Assembly: GCA_023213315.1 (NCBI GenBank)
Contig: JAKCPI010012593.1
Span: forward strand, 1 to 64,000
Length of the DNA: 64,000 bases
Direction of reading: 5' to 3'
DNA from: Euborellia annulipes
Taxonomy: Eukaryota > Arthropoda > Insecta > Dermaptera > Anisolabididae
Shown here: in pieces, positions 35,470 through 46,879 of the stretch
How the letters are laid out: each line of letters opens with the position of its first letter
Numbering within the stretch: the first letter of the stretch is position 1
Translations under genes and position numbers: made by a program
Notes under the pieces: model-generated
Database searches by the model: none
Told to the model about the DNA's origin: nothing
Seen by the model: only the letters and a program-made list of their open reading frames with translations

Positions 35470-37160
35470 GGCCTTAAGGAATGTAGGTCTAATTTAAGTG
35501 AAAGTACTATTTTTTTTTAACCTATACCTATATGATAAAAAAAAATTTGAATAGGGTTATTGTGAAATTTAAAAATTTTCTGGTATTATTATGCTTTTTA
35601 ATCTGATGGCTACTTTTTTTTTAATTTATTTCCCAAACCTCTTTTAATTTTCGCATATTGTAAACATGCAACAACGAACGAAAGAGGAGAGAAAAAGAGA
35701 AGAGAGAGAGAAATACATGAATGGTGAATTGCAGCAGAAAAGACCTTGGAAATGAGTGTGCGAAATGTTTAACAAACTCAAAACAAATGACAGACAGAAC
35801 CGTTGACCGTCTCATCAACAAAGCTTGTTGTTGTTATCATTAAACAAAAAAAGAAGACATTATGTACGAATTCTTCCGTCAACGTCGCGAATAGTCTAAA
35901 ACCGGAAATTTGTCTGATGTAGTTTATTTCCGTGAAAAACATGGATTGCGTGTTCTTAAAAATGTTATGATTATTATCGTTAACTTTTTTTGTTTCCCGT
36001 CTTCTTTTTTTTTTTTTTTTTTTTTATTCACTCTGCAAATGCCATTCCAATGCGGTCACTCGGAGGACGTCTTCATAGTCGTCGCAAGAACACGTATATT
36101 TTTTCTACATCGCCTGCATATAATCAGAATCCTCGTAATATATGCTAAGCCAATGGTGGGAATACCCTTGCGCTAGAATCCAAGGTTGTTGGCTCTCTTT
36201 AATTAAATAAGACAGGCCAGAGTATGATTAATAATCTCTACGAGTCTAATTCTAATTATACCAAAAAAATAATTCTCATGAAAAACAGGTGGACCATCAT
36301 AAATAGATACTCTAATAACAAATTTGCATATTCCAAAAGATAGGAAGAAGATATTTTACTAAATCGACTAAAGTCATAGGCCTCTAAAAGAAAAAAAAAT
36401 TCTGATTCCGAGTGTAATGTCCTTTATAACGAGATTTAACTTTTCAAAGTCATGTTTGTGAATATTTGTTTTCTAATAGCCTACTCTCTATTTACTACTT
36501 GATTAATTAGCTACAAAATTCAATGAATAATTTCTGGGTAGACAGTAGAGCAACTAAGAGAAATTGGAAAATATTTTTTTAAAAATCACAAGAAAAAAAG
36601 AAATTTTTTTAATCGAGGTGGTTACGATCAGCAGTCAGTGGGAAAACTAAATTTCTCAAAAATTGGAAAATATCATAAAAATTTTAAAATTGTAGAAAAA
36701 GATACAAATTTTGAAAATTTTTCGAAATATATTATAATCAACTCAATAGAATTATTGTGCCTATAACAAGTGGTAAAGCCCGCCTCAGGCGGGCTACGCC
36801 CACTGGACCCCCTAGCTTGCCTTTGGCGAGCAAATGCATCAAATTTATTTTTGATTCTACTGACTTTGGAAATTTTGCCCTTCGAGGAGCAATTGAAAAA
36901 TTTTAAAGTTTTAAATTTCCCTCACTCCACTTCCTCTATCTCTGGGCCAATCAGCGAGAGGAAATGGTATACAGGAACATAAAAAGGATGTCAGTGGCTA
37001 GCGCTTTATATTCAATTAGTATTGATATTGATTTTTTAAGAGCCGCATGAATGACGCCTGAAAGATAGGCAATACAAATGACTATTTTTCCGTCTAGGGA
37101 CCATTCAGTTTTCAATTTCTTGTATCTGCTATCGATAACGGGACAAACTAAACGAATCAT
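35470..37160. other. Mostly unique AT-rich DNA
   Basis: Contains a T run at 36006-36025, the GC-rich hairpin cluster at 36778-36830 and the word GAAAGATAGGCAATACAAAT near 37060. No exon or gene identified. Confidence 0.4.
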
Positions 37161-37170
37161 TTATTATAAT

Positions 37171-37382
37171 TAGGGCTGTGCAAAATAGTCAATTGTTTAC
37201 CGATTATTTTCTTAAAAAATAATCGATTATTAAAAAATAATAACCGATTATTGGGTAAACAATCGATTATTTTTCATCGGATGAGACTCGTATAGCCCAC
37301 TAAAAAAAAGGTCAAATGATTTTCGCGAGAGGAAAAAAAAAATGTATAACCGATTAATTTTTTCCATAATCGAACACACCTA
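37171..37382. mobile_element. hAT MITE, TAGGGCTGTGCAAAA family
   Basis: Starts TAGGGCTGTGCAAAATAG and ends ATCGAACACACCTA; perfect 8-bp duplication ATTATAAT at 37163-37170 and 37383-37390. Contains ATAATCGATTATT words. Confidence 0.75.
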
Positions 37383-37397
37383 ATTATAATATGCACC

Positions 37398-37700
37398 CAG
37401 GGCCGGCTCTAGGATTTTGGCGCCCCGACGCAGAACAGTAATTGTCGCCTCACAACCAGGGGCGTATATAGAAATTTTTTCGGGGTAAGAGGGGGGCCTG
37501 AACTCAAAAATTAAAAAAAAAAAATTTTTGCCGCCCTTCAAAAAGTTTTTCTTTCGCGGAACATAAGTGTTCCGCCCCGCGCGGAAAATTTTTTTCCCCG
37601 TCCGTGTAAATTATTTTACCTTTTTTTTTTAGAGACTAGAAATTTTTGCCGCCTTCGAAAATTTTGCGTAAATTATGGCAACCTTATACGGCGCTTCGCC
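37398..37700. mobile_element. Two truncated hAT MITE left ends, nested
   Basis: CAGGGCCGGCTCTAGG at 37398 matches the family of 48541; CAGGGGCGTATATAGAAA at 37458 matches the family of 18694. Neither right terminus is found. Confidence 0.55.
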
Positions 37701-38742
37701 ACCTAACTTAATATTGTTTAACTTTACAACAAAATGCTGGTTAACGAATAAAGATAGCTTGAAGTTACGACGATTATTTCTTTAATAGACCTACCTCCTC
37801 AAAAAAAGACAGTCCCATCAAAGTGGGGGCGAGGATGAAAAAGTAATTCAAGGGGAGAAAACAGCGTGAAAATGAAAAAATAATAATTCCTAAAATAATT
37901 GTATCAAAAATATACAGAAGTAACAAGAAATTCAAGGAGTCATAAGTAATTAAAACTGATAATCAAGTTAGAATATTTCTTGTCTGAAAAAATAGTAAAT
38001 TATAGTTTTTTTTTATTGAGGTATTTTTCGGCATCGGAGGCCATTTGGACCCTATTTCTATAAAAGACTGTAAATTTGTTAATTTTTTTTTTTTAATTAA
38101 CAAGGTTCGTTAAGCTTCCTCCTAATAATTTAATAAAAGAATTTGACCCATTTATTCATCAATAAATTTCATTTTCTCTTCTTTAATAAAAATATAGAAA
38201 TATATTTTATTTTTGTTGTTTAAACATTTTTGATTTCGCATATAAAATGAATAATTTCACACTCTCTCTAGCCTAATTTGAGTTATGTTTTATTATTTAT
38301 TTTAATAAGAACGAGAAAAAAAAGTGTAAATAATAAATATGTTAAAAAAAAAAAAATGAAATGAAGAAATAAATAAATTTTGACACTTCCTAACATTTCC
38401 TTTCCTCCATCAGAAAGAATTTTTTAAATAATTTATTATAGCCTACTCCCAAACATGATTAAATAATTTTTTTCGTCACGGGAATTATGATCATCAATAT
38501 TTCTAACAAAAGTAATCTTAATCGAATGATATTTCCAATTATTTTTAAAATAATTTTTTTATTAGTTCCCGACACGATTTAATATAATTTGAATTTCCAA
38601 ATTACATATACCTTATTTAAGCTATTATTTTTGAGAAAGCAGAAAAAAATAATGCAGTCAGGAAAAATAAAATTTTTGTTTATAAATTTATATTGTCCGA
38701 CGTTTCCAAGAGGCAACCTTGTGTTCATAATAAACAAACCTC

Positions 38743-38775
38743 CCGAGGAAGGGTGCGACTTGCGCCCAAAACGTC
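38743..38775 (+). ncRNA. Degenerate hammerhead-like motif
   Basis: CCGAGGA, stem II GGGTGC-GACTT-GCGCCC, then AAAAC-GTC. Same subfamily as 23660; the GAAA is mutated. Confidence 0.35.
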
Positions 38776-38902
38776 AGTCAAAAAACTAACTTATCAGGTG
38801 GAAATTCTAACTATATTAAATCGTATCTGTTATTTAAAATAAATAGGGTTGGGAACTAAATGGTCATGGATGCCGAAAAAAAACCCTTAAACAAAAGAAA
38901 AA

Positions 38903-39050
38903 GTCTGGTGTGACTGGTCGCACAGCACACAACTTTCGATTACCGAAGGTAAGAGAAAGTTGTGTTCTGTGCTTGTCACACCAGATTTTTTTGTGTCGAG
39001 ATATATTTAGTTTCCGATAGTACGGTACATTTGAATTTGAATAACCTATT
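38903..39050. repeat. Family A centre hairpin
   Basis: TCTGGTGTGACTGGTCGCAC faces CTTGTCACACCAGA; the adjoining arm resumes after the SINE at 39305. Confidence 0.7.
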
Positions 39051-39052
39051 TG

Positions 39053-39304
39053 CCCTCGGGGCTTGGAGTAGAGGTTAGCGTGCTAACCTCGTATACCAAA
39101 CGACGGGTTCGGACCCCAGGCAGTCCGATGATTTTATTTAAGCCATTTGGATACCAAATGGCTTAAATAAGAATGCCTGGACCCTAAATAATATATATTC
39201 ATAACGGTTATCGTCAAAAGTCTTAAATGGCCTAAGTTGCCGAAAAGACTGTATGAATGTGTGTGTGGTTGGAAGTGTGAATGAGAAAAAAGTGAGAAAG
39301 TGAG
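39053..39304 (+). mobile_element. SINE-1 with 13-bp target duplication
   Basis: Inserted in a family A element. AATAACCTATTTG occurs at 39040-39052 and 39305-39317. Head GCTTGGAGTAGAGGTTAGCG, box B GACGGGTTCGGACC. Confidence 0.85.
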
Positions 39305-40110
39305 AATAACCTATTTGTTTATTTATATTTTGTTCCCGTGGAAACCATTTCTCCTATCTTTTCTATGGAGTACAAGAGTAAAGTGGTTTTCAGAAGATTT
39401 CAATGCCAAAATGAGAATATACAGTTTAAAGAGAATCTAAAAAATAATTGATTTTTGAATTAAAATCGTTGGAACGAATTTTGAGAAAATCGAAAAAACT
39501 GAAAAAGTACATCAGTAAAGTACTAGTAGTTTTTAGCCGATTTTAATTAAAAGCTTATTTTCACGCCATAGGGGGATGCCTAACTTAAATATAAAATTTC
39601 AACCTCTTAGCTCAATTCCTTCATGCTTTAAATTGAACACACAGACAAAGCATGACGCGAAAACCACTTTTTTGGACTCAGGGAACCTCAAAACGTATAT
39701 ATCCATCAACATCTCGACATCGAATTTTTGACATGAAACCAATACTTTTTCGCTCTTATACTTATATATATTTATATTATATACTCTATATCATAGGCGA
39801 ACCAGGGGGGGTTTAGGGTTAACCCCCCCAGGAAATAAAAAAATCAAAATATATATATTACAAATAGAAAAGAAAAAGTATAATCATTTCGGTTCGCAAA
39901 AGAGGAAATATTCGGGGGGCGCATGGGAAAAAAATTTGGTTCCACGGGGCGGCAAAAATTTAGCGTCTCTTTTTACGGACTGGAAAAAATTTCCCCGCAA
40001 GGAAAAATATTTGAGATCACCCCCCCCACGGAAACCCCCAGAAATCTGTTGCTTTTTATATATATATATATATATATTTATATTATATACATATAGGTAA
40101 GAGAGAGTAA
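39305..40110. repeat. Family A right arm with a truncated MITE near its end
   Basis: Arm from ATTTATATTTTGTTCCCG to GGTAAGAGAGAGTAAAAG; interrupted at 39793-40045 by a copy of the CATAGGCGCAACCAGG MITE that lacks its right terminus. Confidence 0.65.
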
Positions 40111-41400
40111 AAGTAATAGTGACTAATTCTTAGAAAGAGTGGTCCGCTTTGGAGTAATCAATCTCGAAAAAGGTGAGTTGATAATTTGAATTGTCTACCT
40201 TTCAAATAAATACGAATTTCTGCAACAAGTGGACATTCGACAGATTTGCACCCCTTAAATAAACATTCGGTATATAAATAAATATTTAGCGACTGAAATA
40301 AATAGCTAATTAAAGGAGAGTTTTGTAAAAATTATCATATTAGAATTATTGTAACTGAAAATAAGATATTTGGAAAAAAAATACGAATGAGTATTTCAAA
40401 ATTGAAGTCAAAACGCTATCTCCACTTAATGCATTCTTTGTTTATAAAGAAAAAGTATGCATAAATATCTACAACTAAATAAACAAGAATAGTTTTAAAA
40501 AAAATCACTTGAAATGTTTTTCTTTTTAAGGTGAAAGTTAATCTAAATGTTTTAAAGAACGTGAAATATGTTTAAAAAAAAAAAATATACCAAGCTGATC
40601 AATCCGATCGATTTGAGGGAGGAAGTGAACGTCTTTTACGTATGTACATTTATTATTAGACAAAGAGCAAAGTGTGGAACGAATGGAATCTATCATCTGA
40701 TGCTAATGGATGGGCCCTGGGTTCGATGCTCGGCTACTCCCCCACACTTAAACAACTTCCGGCAACGATCGTTTACCGAAATGGAGCATCAAATCCGCTA
40801 GTCAATCGGAGTAAGTTATTTAAAAAAACAAAACAAAACAAAGAAATTAGGGAAAGAGAAAATTTCCTTTTGTGCTGCGAGGTCAAAACTATTAAAGACA
40901 AGTTAAATAGTCAAGGATTGTGATGACATAATGATAATAAATCTTAAGGAGAGAGTGGACACAGATATCATAATAATATCACTTTAATTATTTGCATTAA
41001 AATCTTTTATTGTTTGTGCTCAATTACCATAAAATAGGAATATTAAAAAAAAATCCTCAAATTATTTATTTTTATTATTTTCGAAAGGATTAAAGAGAGG
41101 TGACGTTTTAAAAATTTTAGTTTTCATCCCTTCTTCCTTGTTTCCCAAATAAGTCCTTAAATAAAAATTGGCATTTTGTTAGAAGATTTTTTTTTTTTTA
41201 TATAACCTATCCATCCGTGAAAAAAAATTACGAGTTAACGGAATAATATTTTGACGTTAATTTACTGTGACATTTAAATATGTCTTTTTATATTTTTATT
41301 CAAAATTGTATAAAATTTATATAAATAATATAAAAAGACTCACTGAGAATTGTTAATTGGGTAGTGAAAAGAGTTAGTTGCAGTATAAAAAATTTTTCCA
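40110..41400. other. AT-rich DNA without a recognised gene
   Basis: A box B-like GGGTTCGATGCTCGG at 40719-40733 hints at a SINE remnant. No splice-bounded frames. Confidence 0.4.
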
Positions 41401-41639
41401 AGATATTTTTTTTTAAAACCTTAGGACAGTGGTTTTCAAACTTAAGGGGTTGTTTTGGCTAATTCTTCTATTGATATTCAAAAAAAAAATATAGATTTAT
41501 ATAAAAATATTTAAAATAATTTTTTTTGCAAAAAAAAAGTTTTTTTTTTTTTTTAAATCTCGGGGGGGGGGGGGGGGGTATCCGCCCTTGCTAGGGAGGC
41601 GCGCCCCACAGTTTGGAAAACGCTGGTATAAGGGTATTT

Positions 41640-41870
41640 TATGGCTGGTGGAATTTGTAACAGGAATGAAAGTTAGAAAAAACGCAACCAGAATTTTTTC
41701 TTTAAAAATATATTTTAACAGCTTACGTTTCGGCCTTGGTCAAAGCCATTCTTGGATGACCACTAACAGGGGTCCGAGGATGGCTTTGAAAAAAGCCGAA
41801 ACGTCAGCTGTTAAAATATATTTTTGAAGAAAAAAATTCTGTCTTCGTTTTTTCTAACTTTCATTCCTGA
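41640..41870. mobile_element. Hammerhead-bearing foldback element
   Basis: Arms pair over AGGAATGAAAGTTAGAAAAA and its complement. Plus-strand core 41774-41805: CCGAGGA, stem II GGCTTT-GAA-AAAGCC, GAAAC-GTC. The minus-strand core at 41724-41753 is degraded. Confidence 0.65.
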
Positions 41871-41884
41871 AGAAAAATATTTTT

Positions 41885-42150
41885 CTCAAATCTTATTTTC
41901 ACGCCTTGGGGGGGGGGGGTGCCTAACTTAAATATAAAATTTCAACCTCGTAGCTCAATTCCTTCATGCTTTAAATTGAACCCAAACAGACACAGAGACA
42001 GAACATGTCGCGAAAACCACTTTTTTGGAATCAGGGGACCTCAAAACATGTATATCCATCAAAATCTCGACATCGAATTTTTGACATGAATCCAATACTT
42101 TCTCTCTATAGGCCTATATAGGTATATTAACTTATACATATAGGCAAGGG
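41885..42150. repeat. Foldback family A arm fragment
   Basis: TTATTTTCACGCC, AAATATAAAATTTCAACCTC and GACATGAATCCAATACTTTC; ends GCAAGGGAAAGTAAAAA. Confidence 0.6.
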
Positions 42151-42759
42151 AAAGTAAAAAATTCAAATACTGATTGAGATTAGTTCTATATATAAAAAGA
42201 AGCGGAAACTCAGCCTAGTAAAATTCTAAGTGGACTAATCATATCTTACTTTTCTACCTAAAGAAAAAATCCCTCAATATTCTATAAGGGATTCAATGGA
42301 TTCCCGATTCGAAGTTACCCAGTGTTATTATTATCTGTTTCTGAGAGTTTCGAAATCTTCAAAAATTAATTCCGCCCCAGTAATAAGAAATTTTAGAATG
42401 ATATTAAAATGTTTCTACCCCACTATCCTATTTGCTAAATATTGAATATACATTTTAACTCAAACGGATTATTTTTTTTTTTAACTTATTTTTTAGTAAA
42501 AGTATTAAAAAAAAACATTAATATCTTTATGCATTATAGGGGATGGGGCATTAACCCCCCTGGTTAATGCCTTCCTTCATATCTCCCCCCCTCCCCCGCC
42601 CCCTTAAGGAAATGCGAGCCTTCACTGCGAAATTACTCGCAAAATAATTTGAATACATTTATAAATAATTATTTTAATTTTTATTTTATTTTAATTTTCA
42701 ACCCTTAATCCACCCTTGTGTAAAAGTATATTAAGGAAATTTGATTAACAAAAATATAA

Positions 42760-42915
42760 CGTCGCGTGTCCGATTTGGATACCAAATGGCTTAAATAAGA
42801 ATGCCTGGACCCCCAATATGAATATTATTAATTAATAACGGTTATAGTATAAAGTCTTATATGGCCTGAGTTGTAGAAAACACTGCGTGAATGTGTGTAG
42901 GAGTGTGAGAAAGTA
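42760..42915 (+). mobile_element. SINE-1 3' part
   Basis: TTGGATACCAAATGGCTTAA, then TTATATGGCCTGAGTTG and an A-rich tail. Lacks the tRNA head. Confidence 0.6.
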
Positions 42916-43204
42916 TTTAAAAAAAAATAAATAAATAAATAAAAAACTAATTTTTTTTCAATGACACCTACACTCCCCTCCCCCTTTCAACAGCTTATAT
43001 TCTCCCTCTACCCTCTGTGAAATACAAAATATTTAATTTCATATTCAAAAGAATCCTTTTTCGAAGCCAAATATTTGTTTCTATCATTTTTTTCAACGAT
43101 AAAATGCATAATAATTACCTTTAATAAGACTCTCAAGAGGGTGTGTTGGCTGACGGAGTGGTCAGGGTGGGTTACACTATATTAATTATTCACTTTAAAT
43201 CACT

Positions 43205-43275
43205 TAAAACACAACTTAAAAAAAGAGAGCAAGCAGTAGGCGCGCCTGCCGCTCGGCCACCCACTCGACTGAACG
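43205..43275 (-). other. tRNA-Ser/Leu-like box A segment
   Basis: Minus strand reads GAGTGGGTGGCCGAGCGGC followed by AGGCGCGCC, as in the 5' half of tRNA-Ser or -Leu. No matching 3' half or box B follows within 100 bases, so it is a SINE head or a tRNA remnant. Confidence 0.35.
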
Positions 43276-43579
43276 AGAGACTTGTCTTTGTCTGTTTGTA
43301 TAGGAATAAAAGAAATAGATGAAAATAACAATTCCCTTTTTATTAAAAGTAAAAAAATACCTTTTGCTCTAATCTAACTATATTTAGAGATGGAAAATAA
43401 TGTCAACAAGTGATTTGGAATATTCCAAGGCCTTTCTTACATAATCAACCCTTCATCCCCTCTAATCAAAATAATAAACTCTATTTTTTGAATGTTTTCT
43501 ATTTATTTGGCTTCAATTTAGCTAAAATAAATTAAAAAAACATTTTTTTCAATTTTTCAACCCCTAATCCAATCTTTTT

Positions 43580-43712
43580 TTTTTTAACATTCACACTTGT
43601 TTCCCATTTAAAATTAGGCCATTTAACGACTTTAAACGATACTCGAATGTTTAATATATCTGGTCCAGGCATTTTTATTTAAGCCATTTGGTATCCAAAT
43701 GGCCCAGAATCT
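43580..43712 (-). mobile_element. SINE-1 fragment
   Basis: On the minus strand: ATTTGGATACCAAATGGCTT, AAATAAAAATGCCTGGACC and AAATGGCCTAATTTT before an A tail. Head absent. Confidence 0.55.
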
Positions 43713-44370
43713 TTTAAATATTATTATTTGATTTATAAAACTAGCAATCATTTAGAAAATTGATCTTGGTGGCCAATATCAATTCGCCCCTCCCCTTAGA
43801 CTAGTCCGCGCCTCCCTAGGGAGGTGCACCTCACAGTTTGGAAAACGCTGCCTTAGGATTTCGACAACAAATTTTTTAATTTAGATAAAATAATTTGAAT
43901 TTGTGAATCTTGAGATTTAGAATTTTATACAATAAGGGAGAGTAGAGCCCTGGAAGAATGCAAAACTACGACCGAGATTCAACCCTTAACTTCTTACAAA
44001 ACAAAAAACTTACAAGGATCTAATCAAGCAGAAGAGGAAAGCATACACTGACCAAATAATTAAAAACCTTTGCGGTTTAGTAAAGTACCAAACTAAATAC
44101 TCTTTAGCCAACTTTGTTGAAACGTGAGACCCGAAGTTTAAGTATAAAATTTGAGTATCGAGTGATTTTTCGTTTTTGAGTAATTCCCTTCAAGCTAATT
44201 GGGGAATCCTTTTTTTTTAATGGGAATTTTAAGAAAAGCAATAATACAGGAACATAGGCGCAACCAGGGGGGGGGTTCAGGGTTTTAACCCCCCCCCCCC
44301 CCCAGGAGATAAAAAAAATCAAAATATATATATTACAAATAGAAAAGAAAAAATATAATCATTTCCGTTC

Positions 44371-44855
44371 CGCCATACAGAGGCGTGCAATTAGACTGAT
44401 AGGTGATTCTACCCTTACTGCATCCCTACAGTCACTAGATCATAGAAGAAGAGTATCTTCACTATCTCTCTTCTACAGGTATTACCATGGCCAATGCTCT
44501 GCCGAATTAAAATCAATTATCCCACCCAATGCAACATATTCACGGAACACAAGAGAGGCATCTTCCCAGCATCCCTATGCTGTTCAGATCACGACTAACA
44601 GAACAAAACAATTTCATTCTTCCTTTGTCCCCATGACCTCCCGTGATTGGAACAAGCTCCCTGCGTCTATCTTCCCCAAAACCTACAATCTTCAGACTTT
44701 CAAGTCTAACCTCAACAGGCATCTTCTCAGTTCCCGCAGTTGAGTTTCCCCTTTATGCTTCTCCTTTTGTTTTTATTTTCTTCCTGGCTGCATGTGACTA
44801 TTGGTCATTATAGGTCTTCGGCCTTATGCCCCATTCAAAAAAAAAAAAAAAAAAA
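44371..44855 (+). mobile_element. 5'-truncated LINE insertion with poly(A) tail
   Basis: The whole insertion, including the reading frame, 3' untranslated region and A-tail, is absent from the related MITE copy at 39870-39905, where the sequences left and right of it are continuous apart from a few substitutions. That copy acts as a natural empty site. No long target duplication is clear because of the A-rich target. Confidence 0.75.
44372..44743 (+). CDS. C-terminal fragment of a non-LTR retrotransposon reverse transcriptase ORF (jockey/CR1-like)
   Basis: A 123-codon open frame starting without Met and ending in TGA: AIQRRAIRLIGDSTLTASLQ, SLDHRRRVSSLSLFYRYYHG, then SFVPMTSRDWNKLPASIFPK and YNLQTFKSNLNRHLLSSRS. 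The pattern Q-RRA-RLIGD, LFYRYYHG-CS-EL and R-WN-LP is the hallmark of the C-terminal region after the reverse transcriptase domain in jockey/CR1-type LINE proteins. A short 3' untranslated region of about 95 bases and an 18-A tail follow. The 5' end is truncated at about 44371, as usual for target-primed insertions. The polymerase domain itself is missing, so the fragment cannot act alone. Confidence 0.8.
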   Translation, partial: AIQRRAIRLIGDSTLTASLQSLDHRRRVSSLSLFYRYYHGQCSAELKSIIPPNATYSRNTREASSQHPYAVQITTNRTKQFHSSFVPMTSRDWNKLPASIFPKTYNLQTFKSNLNRHLLSSRS

Positions 44856-45119
44856 AGAGGAAATGTTCCGCGGGCGGCGCATGGAAAAAAAATTTGGTTC
44901 CGCGGGCGGCACATGGGGAAAAATTTGGTTCCACGGGGCGGCAAAAATTTAGCGTCTCTAAAAAAAAAAGATAAAATATTTTTACGGACTGGAAAAAATT
45001 TCCCCGCAAGGCAAAAAAACTTCGGTTCTGCGAAAAAAAAAAATTTTCACAGAAAAATATTTGAGATCAGCCCCCCCCCGGAAAACCCCCCAGGAGCAAA
45101 TCCTGGTTGCGCCACTGTA

Positions 45120-46520
45120 CAGGAATTTAAAACAATTAGGCCTAAATCTCCTTCATGGAAATTTAGATAAATATTGACTGATTTTAACAGGATTTGATCT
45201 TCGTAGAATTTAGGATTTTTTCACAATAAATTTAATGAATTTCAAGTGAAATATCAAAAAATGTGGATTAAGGAAATAACTTAAAAAAAACGAATAATTT
45301 CTCGATACTCAAATTTTATACTTAAGCTAATTACTGAAGTCGCGTAGGTCTTGAGGAATTTCAACGAAATAGGGTAAAGAGTACTAGTACTTTTAAACTA
45401 AATTTTAAAGTTTTAATTTATTTATTTTATTCTAAAATTTCTAAAACTATAATTTTTTATATAATTACATATCCAATAAATTTACAAATGTTACTTAGTA
45501 AATTTAATTTTACTTATCATTTTTATGGTTGACATTTAAATAATAAAAAAAATATTTAAAACTAAAATAGGGTAAAGAGTACTCGAACTCTGCTAATGAT
45601 TTTTTTTTCTGAAAATCGGCTTTAATGAAGACACGCACTTAAAAACATGAAACATATCACCTAGAGTTTTTGATTAATTTCAATTAAGTTTAACTAATTA
45701 TAATGTTTCAACCAAAGGGTGCCATATTAAAATTAGTCAAAAATTTACATCATCGATAGTCATTTTCTCTTTCCTGGGGGGGGGGGGGGTTGGCCCCTAA
45801 ATCTCCCTCCCCTGATTGCGCCACTGAAGTAAACCAAGTCTGATTCATTTAAAGTCCAAGAGATTGTTACGCTTAAAAAGCCTTTTATTTTAATGCGGCA
45901 GCAGTATAATAATTTTATTTGTAAATCTCTTGCAACATTCTGATCCTAAATACAGGATCTAAATATTATAATTTCAAAATGAAATGTCATTTAAAATTTT
46001 TTTTATTATTTAAATGTCAACCATAAAAATGATAAGTAAAATTGAATTTACTAAGTAACAGTTGTAAATTTATTGGATATGTAATTATATAAAGAATTAT
46101 AGTTTTAGAAATTTTTTTAGAATAAAATTTAAAACTTGTTCTTTAATAAAACAGTGAGTGTTAAATATGGAAAAGTCAAGGGGGACGTACACTCACTTGC
46201 AGGGTCAAAGAAAATAAAAACTGGTGTGATTGAGCACTACTATCTCTTATCTTAGATGTTTGAAAGTTGTGGGATGTGCTGTCAAATAAGATTTTTTTGT
46301 CTCGCGATTTATTTAATTAAGCCCAAGAGGTAGAAAGGTTATTAGAAGAAAATATTTAAATTTTGTTAGCAAGAACCATCCCTATAACACGCGAAAACAA
46401 GATATGAGATTGACTAGATTATATATAAAATTTTACTCGATAAATATCGTAACATTTATAATCTGATTGTAATGATAGAAAATGTATATTCTATTCGACG
46501 TCATTCTTTGTATCCAATTA
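45120..46520. other. AT-rich DNA with transposon scraps
   Basis: 45350-45480 and 45960-46140 are partly inverted copies (CTAAAACTATAATTTTT, TACATATCCAATAAATTTAC) forming a large diverged inverted repeat; a MITE right end GATTGCGCCACTG lies at 45814-45826; a degenerate CACACCAG hairpin at 46220-46300. Confidence 0.45.
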
Positions 46521-46528
46521 TTATTCCC

Positions 46529-46560
46529 CTGATGATGGTCTTAAATGGTAGCGAAACGTC
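46529..46560 (+). ncRNA. Solo hammerhead-like motif with canonical CTGATGA
   Basis: CTGATGA ... GCGAAAC-GTC. The core is exact but stem II is poorly paired, so it is likely a relic. Confidence 0.35.
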
Positions 46561-46691
46561 GGCCCTGGCTGCCTTGCTCTTTCATTTAAAACTTTCTTCA
46601 ATAACAGATATAAGTAATATAAAGTAAAAATTAATAATCATTTCAAGTTACAAACCTATCAAAAATCTAGATTAAATCTATCTTGAACTAT

Positions 46692-46877
46692 AGGACGTAA
46701 CTAGAGAATTTGGCTGGGGGGAGGGGCCATGGGACCAGCTATTCTCCGGTGGGCCTGGAAAGCCCCATATTTTCACAATTTTTCTTGGGACAAGGAGCTT
46801 TTTGGGGGGAGGGGGGGACACGAGCCTTCTGGGGGGGGGCCAGACCCTCCCCCCGGCACCCCCTAGTTACGCCCATG
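46692..46877. mobile_element. hAT MITE, CAGTGGCGTAACTAG family, degraded
   Basis: Left TAGGACGTAACTAGAG, right CCTAGTTACGCCCATG; no clear duplication. GGGCCTGGAAAGCCCCATAT is shared with 55745-55770 in opposite orientation. Confidence 0.5.
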
Positions 46878-46879
46878 CC

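Larger units (their letters stand above)
41427..43850. mobile_element. Composite hAT segment bounded by one 8-bp duplication
   Basis: CCTTAGGA at 41419-41426 and 43851-43858 flanks CAGTGGTTTTCAAACTT (left) and CAGTTTGGAAAACGCTG (right). A second right end, also CAGTTTGGAAAACGCTG, occurs inside at 41609-41625 followed by GTATAAGG, so the left 199 bp is a complete MITE and the segment extends 2.2 kb further to the right end of another copy. Confidence 0.65.
44253..45117. mobile_element. hAT-type MITE interrupted by a LINE 3' tail
   Basis: Terminal inverted repeats CATAGGCGCAACCAGG (left) and CCTGGTTGCGCCACTG (right), bounded by a perfect 8-bp duplication TACAGGAA at 44245-44252 and 45118-45125. 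The 8-bp duplication and CA(G)...(C)TG ends are typical of hAT elements. It encodes no transposase. A LINE fragment with a poly(A) tail sits inside at about 44371-44855; a related copy at 39793 shows the uninterrupted sequence. Confidence 0.8.

Noticed and set aside
40568..40923. Two overlapping plus-strand open frames
   Set aside because: No domain or splice sites; partly a SINE-like box B sequence.
44540..44722. Minus-strand open frame of 60 codons
   Set aside because: Antisense shadow of the LINE C-terminal frame.
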